Shown here one piece after another: positions 10,233 through 18,567 of a stretch of DNA of 64,000 bases. The notes under the pieces were generated by a model that was not told the origin of the DNA, searched no databases, and saw only the letters and a program-made list of their open reading frames with translations. Position numbers and translations under genes: made by a program. Location: contig JANQOQ010000008.1 in assembly GCA_028285755.1 (NCBI GenBank), positions 1,023,399 to 1,087,398 of the forward strand, in the 5' to 3' direction. Source of the DNA: Puniceicoccaceae bacterium. Its GTDB lineage: Bacteria > Verrucomicrobiota > Verrucomicrobiia > Opitutales > JAFGAQ01. Each line of letters starts with the position of its first letter. The first letter of the stretch is position 1.

Positions 10233-13200
10233 ATGGCACGATATTTATCGAATGTCTTCACCAACTACTTTATAAGTTGTTGTCTTATTGGACACTTGGT
10301 TTTTGCCGAAATAGAAGAAAAGCGGGTGGTAGAAATACCATCAGGAGATGCTTCGAATTCACTGCTGATTCTTGCCGAAAGTTGGGATGTGGATATTTTG
10401 TATTCACATAACCATGTTGTGGGAGTTCAGACTCAATCAGTGAAGGGGTATTTTACACTCTACGAAGCCCTTGCGTTCATGCTGATAAACACCGGCTTGG
10501 AATATCTGCGAGACGAAAAAACAAATTCCTTAGTGGTAAGGCGAAAAAAACCTGCACTGCTTACTACTAGCAAAGTAGAGTTTCAAGAAACTGAAGAAGC
10601 AGCTACTCACAATATGGATCAAGAAAGTAAAGATACATTTTTTTCTAATCTGGGTAGAGGTTTAGTTTTGCTCCTGCTGTCAGGCAGAACATCTAGTGAG
10701 ACATCCGAAAAGGGGATAGACGAGGATATTTTTGAACTATCTCCATTTACAGTAAATACTTCGGGGGATGTTGGTTATCTCGCGATGAGTACTTTGGCAG
10801 GTACTCGCCTAAACACCAATTTGCGAGATGTAGGGGCTTCGGTAAGCGTCGTTACCCAAGAGTTGTTAGAAGATCTGCAATCTAACGAACTTCTCGATTT
10901 TCTTCAATATACTGCTGGCGCGGAAGTAGGTGGATTAGATGGCAATTTTGCAGGTAGCCATTTTAGTAACGGTCGTCCAGACAATGACGCTAATCGCGAA
11001 AACCCACAGCGTAACCAACGTGTAAGAGGAATTTGTTCTGCAACACTTACCCGTAACTATTTTCGTACTGATTATAGTGCAGATAGTTATAACATTGAAC
11101 GAATAACAATTAATCGTGGCCCGAACGCTCTACTCTTCGGTATAGGCAACCCTGCGGGCGTGATAGAGTCATCCACAAAACAAGCACATACCCGTAACGA
11201 TTCTAATGTATTGCGGTTTCGTTTTGGTAGCGAAAATACGCGTCGTGTAACTGTAGACGTAAATAAGATTATTTTACAAAACCGTTTAGCTGTCAGAGTT
11301 GCGGGTTTGAACGAAGAATCATACCTAAAGCAAAAACCTGCATTTGAATATGATAAACGTTTTTATGCTACGTTTGAGGCGTTATTACTAAAAAATGAAA
11401 ATTCTACTATACTTGATAAACTGACACTAAGAGGTTCAATAGAGAGAGTCAGTATTGAGGCCAATCCAGTTAATGTGATACCTCCGATCGACTCGTATAG
11501 TCTGTTTTTTGAGCCTCTAAACGCATCAATTCTTGATTTGCCTGGGATCAACATACGCGCTGCCCGGTACGATCCAAATGTGATATTGCCTAATGGGAGT
11601 AATGGTACTTGGGAATATAAAGTCAGTGTTAATAACCTGCAAAAGTCGAATACTATTCCTTCCAATATGAATGGGCTAACTGTAACTCCCTACTTTATTC
11701 AAATACCTTTGGTATACGAATCCTCTCAACAGCTGATTCCAGGCTACACCGGACAAGACGTCAACGGCATCATGGGTCGTATTCGTTACAGAACAAAGCG
11801 TAATGGAAGAGGCCAAGTGGATTATGCAGCTACAGCCAATGCATATACTGGTTTAGCAGGTTTTTCGTCTGTAACACTGCAGAATACAGATGTTTTAGAT
11901 TATGAAAGCAACTTAATATCAGGTGATTCAAATCGGGTTTTTCGTGATTTTCGGGCACAAAACTTAGTATTAGAACAACTTTTCTTTGCTGGAAATGTGG
12001 GTTTTGAAGCTGCATATGATCGTCAAATTTACGATACTGATCGCTTCTTCTTATTTAATTCTGGTCAAAACGGAGCTGAGAACGGTCAATCCGCTATCAA
12101 GATAGATACTGCAGAATTTCTAAATAATGATGACCCTAACCCCAATCATGGACGCCCATTTATTGTGCAGAGCATGCCAGATAACCAGATTAAAAAGAGT
12201 GAGCGTGAATCAATGAGGCTTACTGGTTTTGCGAGTCTTGATCTGGATGCATGGGGTGAAGAATATTTGGGTGGTATACCACTAGGAAAGCACACTATTA
12301 CCGGACTATGGGCTCGAGATACCCATGATATTACCATGTATGAATTTGGATTCGGCTGGAATAGTGAAGATCCAACTTTTCGCTCACGTTCTCAAATGTA
12401 CAAACTTGGAGGGTTTCGTAATCGCCCAATTATTTTTTCTTATCTAGGGCCTTCTGCATACACTGCATCAGTAGTAGGCAAAGACGATTTGCGTATTACT
12501 GATGTTTTTAGTAATCCGATTCCTCAAGCCGGTGAACGCTATACCGTTACTTTCTTTGATTGGACTAATCGTAAGCTTACTACAGAAGAAGCTTTTATTG
12601 AGCGGTTTCTGGATAATGGCGGAGCTAGCCGTCAGCGTATCACATCCCACTTGGTTAGTTGGCAGGGGAAATTCCTGAATGATCATTTAGTCGGCTTGAT
12701 TTCAGCACGCCATGATAACCTGAAAACATATTCCGACAAGGGTAATCAGACTGATGATGATGGCCGTTTTCTTCTGAATGAGGTTAATTTTAAGCTCATT
12801 CAAGCTGATCGCAATGCAAATGAATCACTCAATGAAGCAGGTGAAAATGTCGACAGCATTACGTGGAGCGTGGTCGCTCGTTTTCCAGAGAGTGTATTAT
12901 TTGAACTTCCCGCAAAATTGGATTTGAGCGCCTATTATAATGAGTCTGAAAATTTCAATCCGGAGGGATTGGCCCGGAATATATATGGCGTTTTGCTCCC
13001 ACCAACATCAGGTGAAACTATCGAATACGGATTTCTTGTGGAGTTATTTCAAAGGCGGGTATCAGTACGTCTCAACTGGTTCGAAACTAAGCAATTTAAT
13101 ATTCGTAATAATGCAGGAGGTGCAACTGGTGCAGTTTACAATTTTGCTGATGAGTTTTTGCTTAATCGCTATTTTGAAGCTCAGCGTAGTGGTATTGCAT

Positions 13201-14189
13201 TTAGCTCTATTATGGGGGTGGATGCTTCAGGAATCAGCACCTATGAAGAATTGTATAACATAGCGATGAATAAGCTTTTGCCTGCTGAAATAGTCGCTAA
13301 AAAAAGTTATAAGCTAACCGGAATCAAAGTGTTGGATTCTGATGGTTTTCAACAGTTTGATGCAGATGGTCGTCCTATAATAGACTATAGTTTGCAAACC
13401 AATCCACCACCAGGTTCATTGACTGATACGTCGATGCTTGAGGCCAGCGGCTTTGAAGCTGAAGTTGTTGGTAATATTACCGATTCCTGGAGAGTATACT
13501 TGAATGCCAGTCAACAGGAGACGATAATGAGCGATGCGGGTCTTGCTACAACTGAAGTCGCTCAGGAATTCTTTACAAACTTGGAGCAATTTAGCCTCCT
13601 GGGAATGAGTCAGGGACCAGCATTAACTGAGACCATGAATATCGCAGGTCGTTGGGCTCAGCAGGTCAGTACTCCCCTAAATGCTACAGTAGCCCGTAAT
13701 GGAGCGGTTAGTTTGGAGCAACGGGAGTGGCGAATCAACATGGTTACTAGTTATACATTGAACGATGAAGTTCCCAACTTACTAAGAGGATTAACGGTTG
13801 GTGGTGCTGTTCGATGGCAGTCTAAAATTGCTAATGGTAATCCTTTTTTAATGGGGGATCGTCTGAAAGAACATTTGGTCGATTTATACCCAGATATTTC
13901 CAGTGCAAGCGAGATACCAGACGATTCACCCTTATTGCAATTGCAAATACCTGACCTAGAGAATCCCTTTTTGGGTGATCCTGTAATGAATGGTGATTTG
14001 TTTGTAAGGTATCGTCGTAAACTGAATATTTTAGGAAGAAATGTGAATTGGAGTATTCAGTTTAATATACGCAATATCCTCAAAGACAAAAATCCAGCCA
14101 TTGTATCCACTAACCCAGATGGGCAAGTGGCGGTGATTCGTATTCCAAATGTAACCACTTGGTCAATTAACAATACTATTCGGTTTTAG
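10233..14189 (+). CDS. TonB-dependent receptor with N-terminal STN signalling domain
   Basis: 1318-residue outer-membrane receptor for transport plus transmembrane signalling. A signal peptide (residues 1-25, ending HLVFAE) is followed by an STN domain at about 28-107. A linker follows, and then an unusual second hydrophobic segment (residues 136-155, LGRGLVLLLLSG) that begins after an in-frame ATG at 10614 (residue 128) and looks like a second signal peptide. After it come IFELSPFTV (LSPF at 169-172), the plug (about 185-330, INRGPNALLFGIGNPAGVIE) and a barrel ending INNTIRF. It is third in the ECF/FecR/TBDR order, so it should signal to FecR at 9088. The N-terminal oddity suggests fusion of an STN gene to a complete receptor, or an internal start making an STN-less form. 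The substrate is unknown. Confidence 0.93.
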   Translation: MARYLSNVFTNYFISCCLIGHLVFAEIEEKRVVEIPSGDASNSLLILAESWDVDILYSHNHVVGVQTQSVKGYFTLYEALAFMLINTGLEYLRDEKTNSLVVRRKKPALLTTSKVEFQETEEAATHNMDQESKDTFFSNLGRGLVLLLLSGRTSSETSEKGIDEDIFELSPFTVNTSGDVGYLAMSTLAGTRLNTNLRDVGASVSVVTQELLEDLQSNELLDFLQYTAGAEVGGLDGNFAGSHFSNGRPDNDANRENPQRNQRVRGICSATLTRNYFRTDYSADSYNIERITINRGPNALLFGIGNPAGVIESSTKQAHTRNDSNVLRFRFGSENTRRVTVDVNKIILQNRLAVRVAGLNEESYLKQKPAFEYDKRFYATFEALLLKNENSTILDKLTLRGSIERVSIEANPVNVIPPIDSYSLFFEPLNASILDLPGINIRAARYDPNVILPNGSNGTWEYKVSVNNLQKSNTIPSNMNGLTVTPYFIQIPLVYESSQQLIPGYTGQDVNGIMGRIRYRTKRNGRGQVDYAATANAYTGLAGFSSVTLQNTDVLDYESNLISGDSNRVFRDFRAQNLVLEQLFFAGNVGFEAAYDRQIYDTDRFFLFNSGQNGAENGQSAIKIDTAEFLNNDDPNPNHGRPFIVQSMPDNQIKKSERESMRLTGFASLDLDAWGEEYLGGIPLGKHTITGLWARDTHDITMYEFGFGWNSEDPTFRSRSQMYKLGGFRNRPIIFSYLGPSAYTASVVGKDDLRITDVFSNPIPQAGERYTVTFFDWTNRKLTTEEAFIERFLDNGGASRQRITSHLVSWQGKFLNDHLVGLISARHDNLKTYSDKGNQTDDDGRFLLNEVNFKLIQADRNANESLNEAGENVDSITWSVVARFPESVLFELPAKLDLSAYYNESENFNPEGLARNIYGVLLPPTSGETIEYGFLVELFQRRVSVRLNWFETKQFNIRNNAGGATGAVYNFADEFLLNRYFEAQRSGIAFSSIMGVDASGISTYEELYNIAMNKLLPAEIVAKKSYKLTGIKVLDSDGFQQFDADGRPIIDYSLQTNPPPGSLTDTSMLEASGFEAEVVGNITDSWRVYLNASQQETIMSDAGLATTEVAQEFFTNLEQFSLLGMSQGPALTETMNIAGRWAQQVSTPLNATVARNGAVSLEQREWRINMVTSYTLNDEVPNLLRGLTVGGAVRWQSKIANGNPFLMGDRLKEHLVDLYPDISSASEIPDDSPLLQLQIPDLENPFLGDPVMNGDLFVRYRRKLNILGRNVNWSIQFNIRNILKDKNPAIVSTNPDGQVAVIRIPNVTTWSINNTIRF

Positions 14190-14218
14190 TTGTGATTATA
14201 AGTAAGTAGTAAGAAATG

Positions 14219-14251
14219 CCAATCCCAATGAAGTTTCTTCATTGGGATTGG
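14219..14251. terminator. Long perfect hairpin after the STN-TBDR
   Basis: A perfect 15-bp inverted repeat (CCAATCCCAATGAAG at 14219-14233, CTTCATTGGGATTGG at 14237-14251) with a TTT loop lies 30 bp after the receptor stop. The stem is long enough to terminate or stabilise the mRNA 3' end, but there is no T-run. Confidence 0.65.
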
Positions 14252-14299
14252 TCAATAACACTAGGCATGTGTAGTAATGGTCATTTAACTAAATAGATA

Positions 14300-14590
14300 T
14301 TGGAGATTTTTATGATAGATGATAACTTCCATACAGCTGATGAAATTCACAAGAAAGTCAGTGTTCTTGATGCAAATAGGGATTTGATAGAAATAAAGCG
14401 TGAAATAGATCAATTATCACAACATCAGTTAGTTCATTTAGACGCCTACCTGAAGAACCGGATAAAAAGAAACAGCTCTAGTCATTGGGAGAGGTTAGAT
14501 AAGATATGGGAGTCTATAGATGAGGGTGATTGTATTTCGTTAAAAGATTTTAAGGGAGTTATCCAATTTTTGAGGAACTCAGGAGTATAG
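14300..14590 (+). CDS. Probable antitoxin of a RelE/ParE-type pair
   Basis: 96-residue, strongly charged, probably helical protein placed 4 bp before a RelE/ParE-like toxin gene (stop at 14588-14590). I do not recognise the family from sequence. Size, order and the W-x-x-L-D-K-I-W-E-S-I-D-E-G stretch (about residues 69-82) recall small antitoxins that precede RelE-type toxins. Its likely role, from context, is to neutralise the toxin and autoregulate the operon. TTGGAGATTTTT precedes the ATG and supplies a plausible ribosome-binding site. Confidence 0.55.
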   Translation: MEIFMIDDNFHTADEIHKKVSVLDANRDLIEIKREIDQLSQHQLVHLDAYLKNRIKRNSSSHWERLDKIWESIDEGDCISLKDFKGVIQFLRNSGV

Positions 14591-14593
14591 GTT

Positions 14594-14854
14594 TTGTTCA
14601 TTGTGGTAGAATATGATTTTATATTGTCGGGTACAGCGACTCGATTCTTGTTGGGTTTTTCGGACCGATTGAGGCGGAACGCTGAGGCCCATTTTGATTC
14701 GCTCAGAAATAATCCTCATGATACCGGCAATTTACAAAGGAAAACCGGACTAGGTAGAACCTACTATATAAAACTGACTGAGGATATGACTATCACCTAT
14801 TGTGTAGATCATGTGATAAGAGAAATAAGGGTTATCTTGGTTGAAATGGTCTGA
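14594..14854 (+). CDS. RelE/ParE-like toxin
   Basis: 86-residue protein with the layout of the RelE/ParE superfamily: two N-terminal helices (TRFLLGFSDRLRRNAEAHF) followed by a beta-sheet with GLGRTYYIKL, DMTITYCVD and EIRVILVEMV. Such toxins cleave mRNA at the ribosome or poison gyrase, and which applies cannot be told here. The frame opens with TTG at 14594, with a GTG at 14603 as an alternative; both follow the upstream stop closely, consistent with translational coupling to the antitoxin. The pair lies at the border of a decayed mobile-element zone. Confidence 0.65.
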   Translation: MFIVVEYDFILSGTATRFLLGFSDRLRRNAEAHFDSLRNNPHDTGNLQRKTGLGRTYYIKLTEDMTITYCVDHVIREIRVILVEMV

Positions 14855-15568
14855 TTTGTTACTAGACCAAAATAACCAATTAGGCATCGTGCTTGCTTCT
14901 TGGTGATGTTCTGTGAAACTAGCTTCTTGATTTCCCTAATCGTTTTAAAGTTAACGAAGATACTTTGATTAGTCTAACTCTGGATACATATAGAGAGTGA
15001 ATTTTATTATTTAGGCTTAGATAATTCACCCACCCAAAGATAAAATAAAACACCTCCGGTCCGTTTTGCAAATGTCACAATTTGATTCAAAGAACCTTTG
15101 ACGTTTTATACACAAATGAAATTATTCTCTTTTGGATATTTGAGCATTTTGTCATTCTGATCTTATAATATTAGTTATTCTCAAAAAACTACACAATTTT
15201 TATGATTTTGTTTTCTTCATTCCTGTTATAGACTTATTTTGTATTTTTATTTTTCAGACTTAAAAATACTATTTCATTTTTGGGTAAAATCCTAAAATTC
15301 CATGACAATGTGTTTTATTGGGTATATTAATTTTTGCCTTTTTATTGGTGGTTAAGGGCTAGGATCTTTTATGATTTTTGTACCTATACCCTGACAATTT
15401 TAGTTCTAAGCAATTATAGACACTCTACCCTTTGGTCCATACCTTAACATATAGGCAGAGTGCTAAAAGTAAGATCTTATAGGATCACATAAGCTTAAAT
15501 CGATTTCTGGTTTTAATCGATCACCTCAAAATAGCAATATTCCAAAATATTCCTAATAATTTAAGATT
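14855..15568. other. AT-rich gene-free stretch
   Basis: About 700 bp of very AT-rich sequence with many short T and A tracts. No open frame, RNA gene or repeat array could be supported. It lies between the toxin-antitoxin pair and a truncated leftward reading frame, as expected of a decayed or horizontally acquired border. Confidence 0.6.
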
Positions 15569-15958
15569 TTAGGGTATTATGTGCAATTCTATCGAATACC
15601 TTGGATAAATTCCAAATTCACAGACAATTTTCTCAATATTTTCCAATTTCACCACATCAGGAATCATAAGAAAAAACATTCTGCAATCTCCTGGATTAAT
15701 TACTCTTTCGGTATCAGGGATGGTTTTGATTTCGCAGGGTGTATCGTATCGTCGAATATCATCCGGCTTTGTCAGGCAGTACATTCTATTGTCCTTATCA
15801 ATGACTGTGAATTTATCCCCAAAATAGTTAAATTCGATGAAGTGATCTAATTCATTGTATACTCTTACGTAAATGCGTCTTTTTGCGCCGTGCCTTAGAT
15901 TAACGGTTGCTCTCGCTTTAAGATCTGAATTTTCAGTATTGGAGTTGGTCGGGGTTAG
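15569..15958 (-). pseudogene. Truncated C-terminal gene fragment (hypothetical)
   Basis: On the minus strand a frame is open for 129 codons, from an in-frame TAG at 15959-15961 to the stop at 15569. Only the last 71 codons begin with ATG (at 15784). The part before that ATG already has coding character, for example ARATVNLRHGAKRRIYVRVYN and then ELDHFIEFNYFGDKFTVID running straight into the ATG-initiated part. No usable start codon is seen before it. I read this as the C-terminal remnant of a larger protein (beta-rich, with INPGDCRMFFLMIPD) rather than a small gene. I do not recognise the family. It abuts the decayed transposase frame at 16017, in keeping with decay of the whole segment. A genuine 71-residue gene from 15784 remains possible. 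Confidence 0.45.
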
Positions 15959-16016
15959 CTAAATTGCGCCCTTGAGATTGTTAGTCTTGGGCCTTAGAAA
16001 GAAAGGACAAGACTAG

Positions 16017-16166
16017 ATGATAGGCAAGAGATATACAGCTTAGCAATAGATAAATATACTGCGAAAAGCGAATACGCGAAAAAGCATCCAGGAGGTGTGC
16101 CTTCAGAACGGCATCAGCGAGCAAACCCTCTAAAGGTGGAAGTGTGAATGGTGTTATGTGGTATAG
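16017..16166 (+). pseudogene. Decayed IS3-family transposase OrfA (HTH) remnant
   Basis: Reading from the ATG at 16017 gives a recognisable IS3-type OrfA N-terminus interrupted by stops: MIGKRYTA, TAG, Q, TAG, INILRKANTRKSIQEVC, LQNGISEQTL, TAA, RWKCEW. The core EVC-x-x-x-GISEQT-x-YRWK is the helix-turn-helix signature of IS3-type OrfA proteins. All three stops (codons 9, 11 and 39) are one substitution away from the expected Glu, Lys/Glu and Tyr codons. Similarity fades after codon 45, and no OrfB or terminal repeat could be found. It is a mutated relic without function, marking an old insertion next to the toxin-antitoxin pair and the second sigma cassette. Nothing recognisable lies in 16167-16391 apart from the likely promoter of the sigma gene. 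Confidence 0.7.
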
Positions 16167-16391
16167 AGTAATATTTCGAGGAAATATACCAGACTGTGTT
16201 GACAGTGTATTCGGTTCACGTGAAGGAGGGCAAGGCGTTCAGATTTGTTCTTCGAAGTAGGATGTTCATTCAGGTCTAGATCTACTTCGCTAGTAGGTTG
16301 TGATTTTTTTAAATTTTCTTTTAACGGATTCTCAGATCTAGATTGTTTACTTCATAGAGTCTTTGTACACTGCCTACTCTTTCGGGATTAA

Positions 16392-16934
16392 ATGTCACAT
16401 CGAAAAAAAGAAAAAAACAGCTGGTTTGTTGAGAATGTTCTTCCGCATGAATCTGGTTTGCGTCGTTGGATAAAATCTAGGTTTAGTGCAATACAGGACG
16501 TCGATGATCTGGTTCAGGAGGCATTCACACGTATATTGAAGGCTCATGAGTCTGGCCCCATTCCCAATACCCAAGCTTACCTTTTTGTTGTCTCGCGAAA
16601 TTTAGCTATAAATCGAATTAAACGCAGTAATCTTGAGTATCCTCCAGATGCTAAGGAGGTCGACCCGCTTATACTTGTTGATGAAATTGCAGGACCGTTC
16701 GAATCAACTGCTCTTCGTGAGGAAATCGATGAATTAATAAACTCATTTCAGGCATTACCGGAAAGATGCCGTCAAGTAATGACCTTAAGAAAAATTTACG
16801 GGCTGTCTCATAAAGAAATCGCAGCCAAACTAAAAATTAAGGAGCATACCGTTGAGGCGCAAATAGGCATAGGCCTAAGAAAGTGCCGTGCTTTCTTTCA
16901 CCAAAAAGGTCATATTAAGTGCAGTAGAAAATGA
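16392..16934 (+). CDS. ECF-family RNA polymerase sigma factor
   Basis: 180-residue FecI-type sigma factor. Region 2 (about 22-85) shows DVDDLVQEAFTRILKAHESG and QAYLFVVSRNLAINRIKRS. Region 4 (about 115-170) shows LPERCRQVMTLRKIYGLS and the helix-turn-helix HKEIAAKLKIKEHTVEAQIG. Its stop overlaps the start of the FecR gene (ATGA, 16931-16934), so the two are translationally coupled. It probably responds to the receptor at 18568. It is similar in layout to, but clearly different in sequence from, the sigma factor at 8541, so the two cassettes should be insulated from one another. Confidence 0.92.
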   Translation: MSHRKKEKNSWFVENVLPHESGLRRWIKSRFSAIQDVDDLVQEAFTRILKAHESGPIPNTQAYLFVVSRNLAINRIKRSNLEYPPDAKEVDPLILVDEIAGPFESTALREEIDELINSFQALPERCRQVMTLRKIYGLSHKEIAAKLKIKEHTVEAQIGIGLRKCRAFFHQKGHIKCSRK

Positions 16935-17980
16935 AAACACCATCTGATTATAGTGACAATTCACCTATTGAAATTGCTGCGTCTGAGTGGATAGCAAAGA
17001 TGGATCGTGGTCTCAGTGCGGACGAAGAGAGTGTGTATAAAGAATGGCTCGCAGAAAACTCCGCCCATTGGGAAGCAATTTCTAAATATCAGCAGGATTG
17101 GGAAAATTACGATAGGCTTGCAGGGATACATTTAAGTGACCATAGTAAGATCGACCCGGATTTACTTACGCCTGATACAAATCAAGGTTTGCGAAGATAT
17201 AAGATCACCAAATTACTCTGGATATCATCAATACCGATAGCAGCTCTATTAGTGATCGGTATCTTTTTTCCGTTTTATAATAGAACTGAAAATGCTACTT
17301 TTGAAATCCAGCCAGCAACTGAACTATTAGCGCGGATTGAGAAGAAGATTTTGGAAGATGGGACTATTCTCGAGGTCAATCGTGGAGCCGAACTCAAAGT
17401 TGCCTACGATGAATCAACCAGGAGAGTAATACTGAAGAAGGGCGAAGTTTTTTTTAATGTAGCGAAAGATTATCAGAGGCCATTCGTGGTTAATGTTTCT
17501 GGCGTAGATGTTGAGGCTATAGGCACTATGTTTAGCATAAGACTATTCGAGGAAGAGGTGGATGTGATTGTTACTGAGGGAATCGTTAATGTGAAGCCCA
17601 ATGGTTCGACTTCAGGCTATGATAATAATGGTGACAACTATTTGAAAATAGGCCAGCGCGCGCGCGTTAATCTGATGCATGATACGCTTTCAGTTATGAT
17701 CATGTCTATTGATCAATCTGAGATTACCAAGGTTCATAATTGGCAACCCAGATTGTTACAATTTGATGAGATATTATTACGAGATATTATAGCTGAATTT
17801 AATCAATGTAATCCCATTCAGGTTACTCTTAGTGATCCTTCTTTGGAAAATATTAATCTAAGTTGTTCGTTTTGGTCAGATAATGTTGAGGGATTTGTCA
17901 GATTGATGGAGTCAAGTTTTAATATGAAGGCGGAATGGGATGGGAATCGCAATATTGTGCTTAGAAAAATCCCGGATTAA
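16931..17980 (+). CDS. FecR-family anti-sigma factor
   Basis: 349-residue membrane regulator. N-terminal DUF4880-like helices come first (SEWIAKMDRGLSADEESVYK, about 18-37). One TM segment is at about 96-116, and the FecR domain at about 130-230 (RPFVVNVSGVDVEAIGTMFS). The C-terminal DUF4974-like domain (about 275-347, LLRDIIAEFNQCNPIQVTLS) docks with STN domains in known systems. The ATGA overlap with the sigma gene fixes the start. Two STN proteins follow rather than one: a small lipoprotein and the receptor. It may therefore receive two competing or sequential signals, which is an inference. Confidence 0.92.
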   Translation: MKTPSDYSDNSPIEIAASEWIAKMDRGLSADEESVYKEWLAENSAHWEAISKYQQDWENYDRLAGIHLSDHSKIDPDLLTPDTNQGLRRYKITKLLWISSIPIAALLVIGIFFPFYNRTENATFEIQPATELLARIEKKILEDGTILEVNRGAELKVAYDESTRRVILKKGEVFFNVAKDYQRPFVVNVSGVDVEAIGTMFSIRLFEEEVDVIVTEGIVNVKPNGSTSGYDNNGDNYLKIGQRARVNLMHDTLSVMIMSIDQSEITKVHNWQPRLLQFDEILLRDIIAEFNQCNPIQVTLSDPSLENINLSCSFWSDNVEGFVRLMESSFNMKAEWDGNRNIVLRKIPD

Positions 17981-18093
17981 TCAGGATTGTAATTATGGCA
18001 TTTAATCCGAAAGCGCATGCTAAATAGTATAAATCACAGTATTGTTTCGTGAGACTACTAAAGTATTTTCATTATAACTATCTAGATGTTCGA

Positions 18094-18393
18094 ATGGCAA
18101 TAAGGTGGAGTCTGCTCCTGTTGGTTATGAGCTTTGGAGGTTGTAATGAAAAACAGCTTGTTAAGGTTGATATTCCTGAAGGCTTAGCAGCGGATACATT
18201 AATGATTTTCGCTGAGCAAACGAGTGTCGAAATTTTATTCGATCTTGATAGTGTTCAAGGGGTTAATACTAATTTAGTTCAGGGTGTATACTACTCTGGA
18301 GAAGCACTTGAATTAATGCTAATTGATACCCCGCTTAGGGTAGATTACGAAGTAGAAACGGGTGCGTATGCAGTTTTTCTGGAAGTTGAATGA
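18094..18393 (+). CDS. Stand-alone STN-domain lipoprotein
   Basis: 99-residue protein from the ATG at 18094 (an in-frame GTG at 18049 would add 15 residues). It consists of a short signal peptide with lipobox (SLLLLVMSFGGC, Cys17) followed by one STN (secretin/TonB short N-terminal) domain only: VKVDIPEGLAADTLMIFAEQ, then TSVEILFDLDSVQGVNTN, then ALELMLIDTPLRVDYE. It aligns by eye, end to end, with residues ~31-106 of the receptor at 18568 and stops exactly where that receptor's linker begins. STN domains normally sit at the N-terminus of signalling TBDRs or secretins and contact FecR. A free, membrane-anchored copy between FecR and TBDR is unusual. It may be an auxiliary sensor, a competitor, or the leftover of a split receptor. 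I am confident of the domain, less of the role. Confidence 0.75.
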   Translation: MAIRWSLLLLVMSFGGCNEKQLVKVDIPEGLAADTLMIFAEQTSVEILFDLDSVQGVNTNLVQGVYYSGEALELMLIDTPLRVDYEVETGAYAVFLEVE

Positions 18394-18567
18394 GCATGCA
18401 TTATGAGGATATTTTAATTTTGTATCATGTTTATTTTAAGAGACTTATTACTAAAAATGATAAAAAGTATAAATTTTAATTAACGGAATATATATCGTCG
18501 ATGGTTAACCGTTGTAGATGATTCTGTTACTCCCAACGTTAAACGTCGATTTAGTTCTCCTATACAA

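Noticed and set aside
10175-10411. 78-residue frame overlapping the start of the STN-TBDR
   Set aside because: It reads across the signal peptide and STN domain of the receptor in another frame and has no domain or ribosome-binding site of its own.
15581-15850. 89-residue plus-strand frame opposite the gene fragment at 15569-15958
   Set aside because: The minus-strand frame has better coding character over a longer open stretch; the plus-strand reading looks like its mirror.
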